Shown here piece by piece: positions 46,310 to 55,889 of a DNA stretch of 64,000 nt. Positions within the stretch are counted from its first letter, which is position 1, and every line of letters starts with the position of its first letter. The notes under the pieces were generated by a model. That model made no database searches. It was not told where the DNA came from and saw only the letters and a program-made list of their open reading frames with translations. Origin of the DNA: Bifidobacterium saguinibicoloris. GTDB taxonomy: Bacteria; Actinomycetota; Actinomycetes; Actinomycetales; Bifidobacteriaceae. The DNA lies in NCBI RefSeq assembly GCF_019331725.1, contig NZ_JAHBBF010000002.1, forward strand, positions 186,001 to 250,000. Direction: 5' to 3'. The translations under genes were made by a program, and so were the position numbers.

Positions 46310-49300
46310 TCACCGCAGCCCGCACAGGCCGCCGCGACGAGCCTTCCGCGCGGCCATCGCCACGGCGGCCGCGGCCAACGCCAGTCCGCCGCCGATGATG
46401 AGCCAGTCCAGCGCGGAGCGACCGCCGGTGAACGGCAGTGCGGAGAGCTGCTGCAGGTTGACGATGTGGTTGTCCAAGACCGGCTTCCCGTCGACGCCGG
46501 TTCCGTCGACCGCGACGTCCGTGATGGTATGGACGCCGGTTTCGATGGTGAACGTGTAGCTCACGTTCGCGGGCAGCTGGTAGCCTTCGGGCGCCTTGGT
46601 CTCGGTCAGCGTGTACGTGCCGGCCGTGAGTCCGGTCACCGTGAACTTGCCTGCGGCCTTGTCCGTGTCGTTGCCGTCCGCGGCGCACGACGAGGAGACG
46701 CAGTCCTTGACCGTCTTGACGACGTTGCCGGCCTTGTCCGTGATGGTCCATTCGGAGCCGGCGAGCGCGTCGCCGTCGCCGTCGGTCTTCGTCCAGGCGA
46801 CGCCCATCGCCTCGTCCTCGACCTGGTTCACGTTCAGCGGGGTCTGCTCGTCCTGCTTGGTGAGCTTGATCTGCTCCGTGGAGCCGTCGACCACGCGGAA
46901 CGTGTACGTGGCGCCGTTCAGCCAGTAGCCTTCCGGCGCGGTCTTCTCCTTGAGCGTGTACGTGCCGGCGGGCAGGTCGGTGTTCTTCACTTCGAACTGG
47001 CCCTTGGCCGTGTCCACGTCGAGCAGGTCGCCCGATTTCGCTGTGCATCCGTCGGTCTCGCAGTCGACGATGTCCTTCGACCACGTCGGGTCGTCGGTCT
47101 TCGTGATCGTCCACGTGGATCCGCCGAGCAGGGCGTTCGTGTCGGCGTCGACCTTGTTCCAGTGGAGGCCGGGCAGCGGCTTGTTGACGATGCCGCGCGC
47201 GACGCCGTCGTGGTCGTCGTCCACCACCGCGGCGTCGTTCGCCGTGGAGTTGGTCTTGATCTCGATTTTCGGCGCCACGGTCTGCGTGGCCGACGTCGTG
47301 AAGGAGTACACGGCATCCGATTTCGCGTATCCGGCCGGCGCGGTCTCCTCCGTGAGCTCGTATGTCATGTCCGGCTTCAGGTTGTCGATGCTGAAGGCGC
47401 CGTCGTCCGGGTTGTTGTCGCGTGCGTCGTTGTCGGTCACGATGATTGACACGACGCCGTCCGCGTCGCCCTTGCGATGCATCCAGCAGCCGTTCTGGCT
47501 CGTGTTCTTCTCGTCACGCTTGTCCATAGTCGGGCAGGACGCGTCGTAGCCGAGACGGTCGTTGTTCACCGGTGCCGCGTTGGTGTACGTGTACTTGCCA
47601 TCGTCGTTCTTCTTGCCGGTGGCGGCGGACACGCGCCACGAGGAGCCCTTGAGCGCCTTGTGGTCGGTGGAGTCGTCGACCTTGTTCCATGCGGCGGAGT
47701 ACGGGGTGGAGAGGATTACGCGGCCGTTCGAGCCGAACGCGCCGCCGGACAGGCGTGCGCCGTTGTGCTGGAACGTGACCTTCGCGCTTTGCCACGCGGA
47801 CTGCCACTTCGCCTGGCCTTCCGCGTTGAGCACGGCCTTGAGGCCGATGCCGCCGTACGTGTTCTGCTGGCCGCTCTTGTTCCAGTACTGCTGGATGGTG
47901 GTGGGCGAATCCTGCTTCGTGGAGGCGTCGACGGTGGTGTACCGCTTGTACTTGCCGTCGGTCAGGCTGGGGTTGTCCTCGTCGTCGTACTGGTCGGAGC
48001 CGTCGGTCTTGTAGGCGCGCACCGCGTCCTTGCCCTGGCCGCCGCTACCGGCCTGCCATTCGTCGGCGTAGCCGCTGGCGGTGGTGCGCGGCTGACCGTC
48101 CCAATACCAGTCGACGGTCTTGGTGCCGCGGTCCGTGAACCAGGTGTCGAGCAGCTGGAACGCGTTCTCCTGCACGTGGCTTCTCTTGTAGTAGGGGCTC
48201 ATGATCGCCAGGTCGGAGCCGGCCTCGGTGGGCGCGTCCGTGGACGTCGCGTTGTCCGTGTTGCCGTCGATGGCGCTGCTCACGCTGTTCTCCTTCAAGG
48301 CGATGTTGCCGCTCTTGGATGCTTCGGACACGCCGGAGGGGCAGAACCACAGGCCGCCGCCGAAGTGGCCGGCCGTGTTCTGGGTTGCGGCCGCCGGGCC
48401 CACGTAGGAGACGGTGTATTCCTCCGTGTAGATGGCGCCGCCGAGATAGCCGGACACGTTGCCGGAGAACTCGCCGCCGAGGAAATAGCCGTACGACGTG
48501 GTGTTCTTCTTTGCATCGTCCCAGTATCCCTGCAGGAAGATGGCGCCGCCGGCGCCGCCGGCTTTGATGCTGCCGGTCGCCTTGCCGCCGTTGAACGCGA
48601 CCGGGTCCGCCGTGTCCTCGCTCGCCCAGTTGTTCGTGAACGTGGGCTTCGTCCCGTCCGCGGCGTTGGCGACGTTGAGTTTGCCGTGCACGTACAGGGC
48701 GCCGCCGCCGCTGCCGTACGCCCTGGCGTTCGTGTGGTTGCCGTCGAACGTGCCGCCGGTGATGCTCACTTCGCCGCCTTCGGCGTACAGGGCGCCGCCG
48801 CCGGCGTCCGCAGTCCGGTCCGGCGTGGCGATGGCGCTGTTGCCGGTGAACGTGCCGCCCTCGATCGTGGTGGAGCCCTGGTCCTGGGATACGACGCCGC
48901 CGCCCTGCATCGTCGCGGCGACCTTGGCCGTGTTGTTCGAGAACGTGCCGGCCTTGATGGTCAGCTTGCCGTTGTTGTGGATGACGCCGCCCTGCGAGCC
49001 TGCCACGTTGCCGTCGGCCGTGCCGTCGGCCGCGATGCCGAACGTGCCGCCGTCGATGACGGTGACGCTTTGCGCGCCGCTCTGCATGAAGACGCCCGCG
49101 GCGAACGACGTGACGTTGCCGGTGAACGTGCCTCCGTGCACGGCGAGCGCGACCTTGGCCTTGTCCGATCCGTAGACCACGGCGCCGCGCACCGCCTTGT
49201 TGCCGTCGAACGTGCCGCCGTTGACGACGATCACGCCGCCGTCGGCGTACGCGACGCCGCCCTCCCTGTATTCGGCGGCGTTGCCGTTCAGGTCGATGCC

Positions 49301-49828
49301 GCTGAACTCGCCGCCGTTGACGACGAAGCTGCCGCCCGTGGCGACGTGCGCGAAGCCGCGTGCGCCGTTGCGGTACGAGAATCCGCCGTCCTGCGCGTCC
49401 TTGCCGATGTGCAGCGTGGCACCCGCGGCGACGTCGAACAGCCTGCCGCCCGCGGTCGTTCCGGTCAGGGACGCCTTCTCACCGGTGGTCGCGGTCAGGG
49501 CGATGTTGCGGGACACCGTGACGGTGGCGGCGTCGGCCGGCACGTCGTTCACGGTGCCGGTGATGGTGACGAGACCGTCGCCTGAAGCGTTGCCCACGCA
49601 GTCGGCGAGCGCGGCCCACGTGGCGACGGCGGCGCAGTCGGTGCCGTTCGCGGTGGTCACCGTCGTCAGCACCGGCGCGGGGACCGTCGGGAAGCCCTCA
49701 TCGGTCGTACCGTCCGAGGCGCCGGCGGCCGTCGCGGTGGACGCGGCCCAGCCGCCGCCCACGCACATCGCCGCGGCGGCGACCAGTCCCGCCGCCCGTG
49801 TCCATATCCGCTTCCGATCCATGGTCAT
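46310..49828 (-). CDS. LPXTG-anchored pilin/adhesin with beta-helix and Cna_B domains
   Basis: The product is 1172 residues. A signal peptide (IWTRAAGLVAAAAMCVGGGWA) is followed by a beta-helix region at about 90-650 with repeats such as VVNGGTFDGNKA and SITGGTFDGNHT. Three Cna_B/prealbumin-like domains follow, each with an E-box for isopeptide bonds (LTEETAPAGY, LKEKTAPEGY, LTETKAPEGY). The sorting signal is LPFTG near residue 1133, then a hydrophobic helix and a basic tail. It lies next to the class C sortase gene, divergent from it, so it is probably the sortase substrate and a pilus or fibril subunit. The start at 49828 follows AAGGAA. No separate minor pilin gene is present. Confidence 0.85.
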   Translation of the reverse strand: MTMDRKRIWTRAAGLVAAAAMCVGGGWAASTATAAGASDGTTDEGFPTVPAPVLTTVTTANGTDCAAVATWAALADCVGNASGDGLVTITGTVNDVPADAATVTVSRNIALTATTGEKASLTGTTAGGRLFDVAAGATLHIGKDAQDGGFSYRNGARGFAHVATGGSFVVNGGEFSGIDLNGNAAEYREGGVAYADGGVIVVNGGTFDGNKAVRGAVVYGSDKAKVALAVHGGTFTGNVTSFAAGVFMQSGAQSVTVIDGGTFGIAADGTADGNVAGSQGGVIHNNGKLTIKAGTFSNNTAKVAATMQGGGVVSQDQGSTTIEGGTFTGNSAIATPDRTADAGGGALYAEGGEVSITGGTFDGNHTNARAYGSGGGALYVHGKLNVANAADGTKPTFTNNWASEDTADPVAFNGGKATGSIKAGGAGGAIFLQGYWDDAKKNTTSYGYFLGGEFSGNVSGYLGGAIYTEEYTVSYVGPAAATQNTAGHFGGGLWFCPSGVSEASKSGNIALKENSVSSAIDGNTDNATSTDAPTEAGSDLAIMSPYYKRSHVQENAFQLLDTWFTDRGTKTVDWYWDGQPRTTASGYADEWQAGSGGQGKDAVRAYKTDGSDQYDDEDNPSLTDGKYKRYTTVDASTKQDSPTTIQQYWNKSGQQNTYGGIGLKAVLNAEGQAKWQSAWQSAKVTFQHNGARLSGGAFGSNGRVILSTPYSAAWNKVDDSTDHKALKGSSWRVSAATGKKNDDGKYTYTNAAPVNNDRLGYDASCPTMDKRDEKNTSQNGCWMHRKGDADGVVSIIVTDNDARDNNPDDGAFSIDNLKPDMTYELTEETAPAGYAKSDAVYSFTTSATQTVAPKIEIKTNSTANDAAVVDDDHDGVARGIVNKPLPGLHWNKVDADTNALLGGSTWTITKTDDPTWSKDIVDCETDGCTAKSGDLLDVDTAKGQFEVKNTDLPAGTYTLKEKTAPEGYWLNGATYTFRVVDGSTEQIKLTKQDEQTPLNVNQVEDEAMGVAWTKTDGDGDALAGSEWTITDKAGNVVKTVKDCVSSSCAADGNDTDKAAGKFTVTGLTAGTYTLTETKAPEGYQLPANVSYTFTIETGVHTITDVAVDGTGVDGKPVLDNHIVNLQQLSALPFTGGRSALDWLIIGGGLALAAAAVAMAARKARRGGLCGLR

Positions 49829-50089
49829 CGGATTGTTCCTTCCATATCCCTTCGGTTCACCGTCCTCCGGCCGTCGCACGCCGTTCCCGGACCGATCCGC
49901 GGTCCTGTTCCGCACCGTCCGACGCCATCCGTCGGCACCGCCGAACGGCATGACGGACACATCGGGGTGAACCCTATGCAATAGACACCGTTTTACCCCC
50001 TATTTCCGACATCCGGACCGCAACGAACGGCAATGGACAACAACGCTCATTCCATATCACCGGACCGGAGCCGAGCCATGTCCCCGTTT

Positions 50090-50119
50090 CCCCGATGCAG
50101 GACGACGTCCGCATCGGGG
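50090..50119 (+). other. Hairpin in the leader of the sortase gene
   Basis: Arms CCCCGATGC / GCATCGGGG with an inner GGAC/GTCC pair, 116 bp before the sortase ATG. It could be an attenuator or an operator. The rest of the divergent gap 49829-50234 shows no gene and no confident promoter. Confidence 0.35.
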
Positions 50120-50234
50120 GATACGGGTGTTTGCACGCCGCCGGACGGGCGGAGTAACGTAGCGCTCGAACACAGACACCTCGAAAACGGCGGAATCACG
50201 GCCGTCTGGATGTCGACGGGGAAGGAAGGCACGC

Positions 50235-51389
50235 ATGGCATTCTGGCGCAGGAAATCGTCGCGGCGGGACGCGGCGACGGAACCGGACTCCCTGCACAAC
50301 GGGCCGGACCCCGCATCGGACGCCGGCGACGGCAACAGTGACGGCGTCCCTCCCCTGCCGTCGTTCGAGGACGCCACCGACATCACGGACCTCATGGCCG
50401 AACGCCGCCGCCTCAAACGCAACCTGCTGGCGATGCGCATCGTCACGATCCTGCTGCTCGCGGCGGCCATCGCCGTGGCCGCGTTCCCGATCGTCCTGCA
50501 GTTCAAATCGGACCGCGAACTGGCCGCCACCACCGCCACCACCGCGCGAACCGTGGCCGGATGGCCCTACCCGCAGGCGGAGGACAAGCTCAAAGCGGCA
50601 CATGAATACAACGCGAAGCTCGCCGCCTCCGGACAACCCGTGCTGGGCGAGGCCGTCGACCCGTTCACCGCGGCGCAGGGCGGCTCGCACGCGAGCGGCA
50701 ACGACACCGCCTCCGCGAAGGACCAGGAGTACCAGTCGCTGCTGGATTCCGGCAACGGCATCATGGGCACCATCAAGGTGCCGAAGCAGTCGATCGAACT
50801 GCCCATCTACCACGGCACGTCCGAACAGGCACTGGCCTCCGGCGCGGGGCACCTGTACGGGACGAGCCTGCCGGTGGGTGGCAAATCCACGCATTCGGTG
50901 ATCACCGGACACCGCGGCCTGGTGGAGGCGCTCATGTTCACGCGTCTCGACGAGGTCAAGAAAGGCGATTTCTTCTACATCGAAGTGATGGGCGAGACCC
51001 TCGCCTACAAAGTGGACCGGATCACGGTGATCCTGCCGGACGACACCTCGCAGCTGAAGATCACGCCCGGCGAGGACCGGGTCACGCTGATGACGTGCAC
51101 GCCGTACGGCGTGAACACGCATCGTCTGCTGGTGTCCGGGCATCGCGTGTCGATCCCGCTGCCCGCGCCCGAGCCGGGCGACGTGCATGACGCGCGCAAC
51201 ATCGGCCTCGCGGTGGGCTTCGGCGTGCTGCTGGCGGGCTGGTGCGCGGTGGCGTTCGCCAGGCGGCATCAGACGGCGCGCATCATGCGTCACGCCGCGT
51301 TCTGGCCGTGGGACGGCACGCCGCGCGGGAACGCGGTCGACCCGTTGGCGCCGGCGGAGCCGAACGATCCGTCAGGCGCATCGGATTAA
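50235..51389 (+). CDS. Class C (pilus-type) sortase
   Basis: The product is 384 residues. Membrane helix 1 is at about 68-90. The catalytic residues are His226 (ITGHRGL), Cys288 (TLMTCTPYGVNTHR) and Arg297; TCTPYGVNTHRL is the class C hallmark. A DPF at 142-144 can act as the lid motif of pilus sortases. A second helix near 327-347 is followed by a cytoplasmic tail. It would polymerise or anchor the LPFTG protein encoded divergently at 46310. The ATG at 50235 follows GGAAGGAAGG. Confidence 0.94.
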   Translation: MAFWRRKSSRRDAATEPDSLHNGPDPASDAGDGNSDGVPPLPSFEDATDITDLMAERRRLKRNLLAMRIVTILLLAAAIAVAAFPIVLQFKSDRELAATTATTARTVAGWPYPQAEDKLKAAHEYNAKLAASGQPVLGEAVDPFTAAQGGSHASGNDTASAKDQEYQSLLDSGNGIMGTIKVPKQSIELPIYHGTSEQALASGAGHLYGTSLPVGGKSTHSVITGHRGLVEALMFTRLDEVKKGDFFYIEVMGETLAYKVDRITVILPDDTSQLKITPGEDRVTLMTCTPYGVNTHRLLVSGHRVSIPLPAPEPGDVHDARNIGLAVGFGVLLAGWCAVAFARRHQTARIMRHAAFWPWDGTPRGNAVDPLAPAEPNDPSGASD

Positions 51390-51402
51390 ACGGGCTCGAC
51401 GC

Positions 51403-51439
51403 GATCGTCGGCCCGGCCGGACCGACTGGGCTGACGATC
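51403..51439. terminator. Hairpin between the convergent sortase and recR genes
   Basis: A 12-bp stem with one G-T pair (GATCGTCGGCCC / GGGCTGACGATC) and a 13-base loop in a 71-bp convergent gap. It could serve both strands. Confidence 0.55.
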
Positions 51440-51460
51440 CCATCGGACTGACGGACCGTC

Positions 51461-52063
51461 TCACGCCTCCCGACGGCCGGCGAGCGCGCGGCCGAGCGTG
51501 ATCTCGTCCGCGTATTCGAGGTCGGAGCCGACGGGCAGGCCGCTGGCCAGGCGCGTCACCTTGATGCCGAGCGGGCCGAGCAGCCGGCTCAGGTAGGTGG
51601 TGGTGGCCTCGCCTTCGATGTTCGGGTCGAGCGCGAGGATGATCTCCTTGACCTCGTCGGTCTTGAGCCGGTCGAGGAGCCCGGCGATGTTGAGGTCGTT
51701 GGGGCCCACGTTGGCCATCGGGTTGATGGCGCCGCCGAGCACGTGGTAGAGGCCGCGGTATTCGCGCGTGCGTTCGATGCTCATCACGTCCTTCGGCTCC
51801 TCCACCACGCAGATCACGGTGTGGTCGCGGCGCGGGTCCGCGCACACCGGGCAGGGGCTGGTTTCGCACACGTTGCCGCAGATCTCGCAGAACCGCACCT
51901 TGCGTTTGACCTCGATGATGGCGTCGGCGAGGTCCGTCGCCTCCTGTTCGTCGGCGCTGAGCAGGTGGAACGCGATGCGTTGCGCGCCCTTCGGCCCGAT
52001 GCCGGGCAGTTTGTTGAAGGCGTCGATGAGGTTCTGGATCGCGCCGTCATATGCCAATGCCAT
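51461..52063 (-). CDS. recR: Recombination protein RecR
   Basis: The product is 200 residues, exactly the family size. The helix-hairpin-helix [17 protein letters not shown] (19-35), the four-Cys zinc finger [16 protein letters not shown] (59-74) and the Toprim region ([30 protein letters not shown]) are complete. It acts with RecF and RecO in gap repair. It is encoded 15 bp after dnaX with its own AAAGGAA site, the classical dnaX-recR arrangement. Confidence 0.97.
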   Translation of the reverse strand: MALAYDGAIQNLIDAFNKLPGIGPKGAQRIAFHLLSADEQEATDLADAIIEVKRKVRFCEICGNVCETSPCPVCADPRRDHTVICVVEEPKDVMSIERTREYRGLYHVLGGAINPMANVGPNDLNIAGLLDRLKTDEVKEIILALDPNIEGEATTTYLSRLLGPLGIKVTRLASGLPVGSDLEYADEITLGRALAGRREA

Positions 52064-52078
52064 TCGTCGTTCCTTTCG

Positions 52079-55072
52079 TCACTCGTCGTGCTTGGGCGCG
52101 GCGTGCATGTTGCGCGGGTTGTGCGGGTCGTCGGCCGCGAACTCCTCGACCTTCTTCACCTCGAACAGCTTGCGCAGGTCGTCCACGCTCATGGCGGTGG
52201 CCACGCCCAGCGACTCGTCGTCCATCGAGTATTCGTCCTCGTCGGCGTCGACCTGCGGGCCGGCCGGCGGTGCAGCGGCTCCTTGCGGGGCAATGCCTCC
52301 CTGCGGGACGTTCCGCACGTCCTGCCGTCCGGCCTGCGGCATGTTCCACGGATCGTCGGCGACGGGCGATGGCTGCGCGGGGGCGGACTGTGCGGCCGTC
52401 GCGTTCATAGGATGCGACGGCACAGGCCCGACGGGCGTGTTCCACGGGTCGTCCGGGGCGGTGGGCGGCGGCACGTCCTTCCACGGGTCGTCCTGCGCCG
52501 CCGGCGAGGCCGCATGCTGCCAGGGATCGGCCGGAGCGGACTGCGGCGGCGCGGGGCGTACGGAGCTTTGCGGCCGCGCGGCGTTCGTCGCGTTCGTCGC
52601 GTTCACCATGTTCGGCACGTTGGCGGCACCGGCGGCATGCTCCGCTCCCCCGACGTTCATCGGCTGCGTCGGCATCGGCCTGACGGGCGTGTTCCACGGG
52701 TCGTCCGGGGCGGCGCCGGCGGACGCCTGCGACGCGGGCCGTGACGCGGGCTGGGCCCATGGGTCGGTGTCGTCGCTCAGGTCGGGGACGGCCACATGCT
52801 TGTGGTGATGTTCGCCCTCATGCCGTTCGTCCCGTCGTTCCGCACGCCCGGCATGTGACGGGTCGTCCGTGGCGGCACCCGGCTTTGCGGGCGCGGACGC
52901 GACGGGAGCGGCCCATGGGTCGGCGTCGTCATCGGCGGAGCCGGACGAGGCGGACGTCGCCGTCGGAGCGGACGTCGCCGCATCGGAGGCCGCGGACGGC
53001 TCGGCGCCGGCGGAAGCCGTGCCGGCGGGACTTTCCGACGCGCCTGTCCCTCGGTGGCTGTCGTCGTCGTCCGCGGCGGCGGACGGTTCGGACGCCGGCG
53101 AGGCCGCGGGTTCGCGGGTCCCCTGGTCCTTCTCCTCCGTCTGGAGCTTGGCGGTCGCGGCGCGCAGGTTCTCCTGGAGCAGCTGCGCTTTGATGCGCTG
53201 CCGCTCGGTCTCGGGCAGCTTGCTCAACGGGGGCGCCATCTGGCCGTCGGCCATCTTCTTCGTGGGTGCGAGGCTCACGTCCTTGCCGAAGACCTCGCGC
53301 ACCTTGGCACGCAGGATGTCCACCACAGAGGTGGCGCCGTCGACCGGCTCGCCGGCCACGGCCATGGCGAACGCGTATTTGTTCAGCGGCTTGTCGAATT
53401 TGATCCACAGGCACTGACGGCCGTTCGTGTTCGCCTTGAGCAGCACGCGGGGCACCTTCGTACGGTCCACGTAGGCGCGCACGTCGGCCGGCAGGGAGGC
53501 GACCAGGGCGTCCCACCGCTGGTCCGTGGTCCGGGTGTCCGACTGCTGCGCCTGCGGCGCCGCAGCCCCGGTTCCGCCCTGTGCAGGCTGCGCCGCCGCG
53601 GATGGCGCGGGAGTAGCCGGCTGCGCGGACTGCTGTCCGGCGTGGGACGTGTCCGTGTTCGGCCGCTTCGGGGCCGAGGCGTCCGCCGCGTGCGGCGTCG
53701 TGCCTCCGGTGTTCCCCGACGGGGAGGCCGCGGTCTGGTGGTTGCGTTCGGTGCCGGCGAACCCGCCGCCCGATTGGACGGCATGCTGGTTGCGTGCGCT
53801 GCCCGCGAAACCGCCGGCGTTGCGCGCGGCGCCGGCGAACCCGCCATGCGCATTTCCCCGCGCGCCGGCGCCCGACGTGCCATTCCCGGCGGCGCTCTCC
53901 GCGGACATCCCCGGAACGGACGGACCGACGCCGCCGGCCTGCGCCGCAGGCGCGGCGGCGAACCCACGTTCCGCGCCGGCCAGCAGTCGGGCGGCGAGGA
54001 GCTCCAGACGCATGCGTGGGGAGATTGCGCCGGTCATCGAACCCAACGTGTCGTTGATGATGTCGGCCATCGCGGTGAGCGGCCCCAACCCGAGCGCGGC
54101 CGCCTGACGGTGCAGGTCGCCCATCTCCTCGGCCTCGGCCGTATCGGACAGTACGCTTTCCGCGCGGTCCCCGGCCAAGGTGAGCACGAGCAGGTCGCGG
54201 ACGCGCGCCAGCAGGTCCTCCACGAACCGACGCGGGTCGAACCCGCCGACCACGACCTTCTGGATGACGCCGTACAGTTTCTCCCCGCTCTTGTCGATCA
54301 CCGCGTCGACGGCCTCGCCGATGAGCGCCTCCGGCGTGAAGCCGAGCAGCGCCACCGACGCGTCATGCGTGATCACGCCGTCCACCGCGCCCACCATCAG
54401 CTGGTCGAGCACGGAGAGGGTGTCTCGCACGGAGCCGCCGCCGGCGCGCATCGCCAGCTTGAGCACGCCCGGCTCGGTCTTGATGTGCTCGTCCTCGCAG
54501 ATCTTCTCCAGATACGGTCCCATCACCTCGGCCGGCACCAGACGGAACGGGTAATGGTGGGTGCGGGAGCGGATCGTGCCGATCACCTTGTCCGGTTCGG
54601 TGGTGGCGAAGATGAACATCACATGCTCCGGCGGCTCCTCCACGATCTTGAGCAGCGCGTTGAAGCCCTGCGGCGTGACCATGTGCGCCTCGTCGAGGAT
54701 GAAGATCTTGTACCGGTCGCGTGCGGGCGCGAATCCGGCGCGTTCGCGCAGTTCACGGGCATCGTCCACGCCGTTGTGCGAGGCGGCGTCGATCTCCACC
54801 ACGTCGATGGAACCGGGGCCGCCGGTGGCGAGGTCCTTGCAGGATTCGCATTCGCCGCACGGATGCGAGGTGGGGCCCTTCGCGCAGTTCACGCAGCGCG
54901 CCAGGATGCGCGCCGAGCTGGTCTTACCGCAGCCGCGCGGACCGGAGAACAGGTACGCGTGCGTGAGCTTGCCCTCGTCGAGGGCGCGCATGAGCGGGAC
55001 CGTCACCTGGTCCTGGCCGATCACCCCCTCGAAGGTGTCCGGGCGATAACGTCGATACAGTGCAAGTGCCAT
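52079..55072 (-). CDS. dnaX: DNA polymerase III gamma/tau subunit, long form
   Basis: The product is 997 residues. The AAA+ core has Walker A FSGPRGCGKTSS (near 43-54), a zinc-binding CVNCAKGPTSHPCGECESC, Walker B IFILDEAH and the sensor FATTEPDKVIGTIRSR. It is far longer than common DnaX (about 640 residues) because of two Ala/Pro/Ser/Asp-rich disordered regions, one at about 370-520 and one from about 650 to the end, with repeats of the DDPWNTPV type. It loads the sliding clamp together with HolB. The ATG at 55072 is chosen over a TTG three codons upstream because TAGGTT ends seven bases before it. No frameshift site was recognised. Confidence 0.95.
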   Translation of the reverse strand: MALALYRRYRPDTFEGVIGQDQVTVPLMRALDEGKLTHAYLFSGPRGCGKTSSARILARCVNCAKGPTSHPCGECESCKDLATGGPGSIDVVEIDAASHNGVDDARELRERAGFAPARDRYKIFILDEAHMVTPQGFNALLKIVEEPPEHVMFIFATTEPDKVIGTIRSRTHHYPFRLVPAEVMGPYLEKICEDEHIKTEPGVLKLAMRAGGGSVRDTLSVLDQLMVGAVDGVITHDASVALLGFTPEALIGEAVDAVIDKSGEKLYGVIQKVVVGGFDPRRFVEDLLARVRDLLVLTLAGDRAESVLSDTAEAEEMGDLHRQAAALGLGPLTAMADIINDTLGSMTGAISPRMRLELLAARLLAGAERGFAAAPAAQAGGVGPSVPGMSAESAAGNGTSGAGARGNAHGGFAGAARNAGGFAGSARNQHAVQSGGGFAGTERNHQTAASPSGNTGGTTPHAADASAPKRPNTDTSHAGQQSAQPATPAPSAAAQPAQGGTGAAAPQAQQSDTRTTDQRWDALVASLPADVRAYVDRTKVPRVLLKANTNGRQCLWIKFDKPLNKYAFAMAVAGEPVDGATSVVDILRAKVREVFGKDVSLAPTKKMADGQMAPPLSKLPETERQRIKAQLLQENLRAATAKLQTEEKDQGTREPAASPASEPSAAADDDDSHRGTGASESPAGTASAGAEPSAASDAATSAPTATSASSGSADDDADPWAAPVASAPAKPGAATDDPSHAGRAERRDERHEGEHHHKHVAVPDLSDDTDPWAQPASRPASQASAGAAPDDPWNTPVRPMPTQPMNVGGAEHAAGAANVPNMVNATNATNAARPQSSVRPAPPQSAPADPWQHAASPAAQDDPWKDVPPPTAPDDPWNTPVGPVPSHPMNATAAQSAPAQPSPVADDPWNMPQAGRQDVRNVPQGGIAPQGAAAPPAGPQVDADEDEYSMDDESLGVATAMSVDDLRKLFEVKKVEEFAADDPHNPRNMHAAPKHDE

Positions 55073-55079
55073 AGTCTCC

Positions 55080-55085
55080 AACCTA
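55080..55085 (-). promoter_or_regulatory. Leaderless -10 element of dnaX-recR
   Basis: TAGGTT, seven bases (GGAGACT), ATG at 55072. Confidence 0.5.
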
Positions 55086-55239
55086 CCTCAAACCGAATAC
55101 CCGTCGCGCCCGTGCGGACGGACGGAAACGAACGCCGCCGAGGCGGCGCGTGCGGCGCGGTCGCCGGCGGCATGTGACGCGTACGGCGTCGGCATACGGC
55201 GAATCGCGCGGGTCATGCCGCTACCCGTGCATCGTTCAG

Positions 55240-55245
55240 TACACT
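55240..55245 (+). promoter_or_regulatory. Leaderless -10 element of the TetR gene
   Basis: TACACT, seven bases (GGGATGC), ATG at 55253. Same hexamer as at the PEBP gene. Confidence 0.55.
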
Positions 55246-55252
55246 GGGATGC

Positions 55253-55852
55253 ATGAGTAGTGACACGGTGTCAACGACGATGGGCAAGGGCGACGCGCGG
55301 CGCAGGACGATCGTGCGCGCCGCACGCGATATCTGCCTGGAGAAGGGCTTCTCCAAGATCACGGTGAGCGACATCGCGAACCGCGTGCATATGACCAGAT
55401 CGTTGTTCTACCACTACTTCGACGACAAGGACGCCGTGGCGGACGCGGTGCTCGACGACGTGGTCGGCGAGATCCTCGCCAAGCTCGAGGCCTGGGACAA
55501 GGCCCGCGAGACCGGCAACATCAGCAAGGCGCTGGACGACATCGTCCGGCTCACGCGCTCCCTCATCGCCGACGAGGGCCCGTTCTCCGCCCGCATGATC
55601 CACGAGGGCAACGCCGAACTGTACATCCGGTTCGTCGACCGCATCGCCGATCGCATCGCCGATCTGCTCGAGCGGACCACGGTGCGCGACTTCGAGGAGC
55701 GGCACGGGCTGCCCATCGAGAACGTGCACGAGACGTTCTTCACGCTCATCGTGGGGCTCATCTCGCTCATCCGCTCCCATCCGGACGTCACCGACGCCAC
55801 GTTGAAGGCCGTGGTGGCGCAGACCCTGCACCTCACCGACTACATCCGGTGA
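55253..55852 (+). CDS. TetR-family transcriptional regulator
   Basis: The product is 199 residues. The N-terminal helix-turn-helix is typical (IVRAARDICLEKGFSKITVSDIANRVHMTRSLFYHYFDDKDAV, about residues 19-62). The remaining all-helical part is the ligand-binding and dimer domain, with no recognisable ligand. It is divergent from dnaX and convergent with the lipid-kinase-like gene; arms GCGGCATG/CATGCCGC in the upstream gap could be an operator. Its stop codon lies inside the shared terminator hairpin. Confidence 0.88.
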   Translation: MSSDTVSTTMGKGDARRRTIVRAARDICLEKGFSKITVSDIANRVHMTRSLFYHYFDDKDAVADAVLDDVVGEILAKLEAWDKARETGNISKALDDIVRLTRSLIADEGPFSARMIHEGNAELYIRFVDRIADRIADLLERTTVRDFEERHGLPIENVHETFFTLIVGLISLIRSHPDVTDATLKAVVAQTLHLTDYIR

Positions 55853-55872
55853 CCCCGCCGGCCGGCGGGGTC
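55851..55872. terminator. Palindromic hairpin between the TetR and diacylglycerol-kinase-like genes
   Basis: GACCCCGCC / GGCGGGGTC arms (9 bp) around GGCC. It overlaps the TetR stop codon and probably ends transcription from both sides. Confidence 0.55.
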
Positions 55873-55889
55873 GTCGGGGTCATGCCCCA

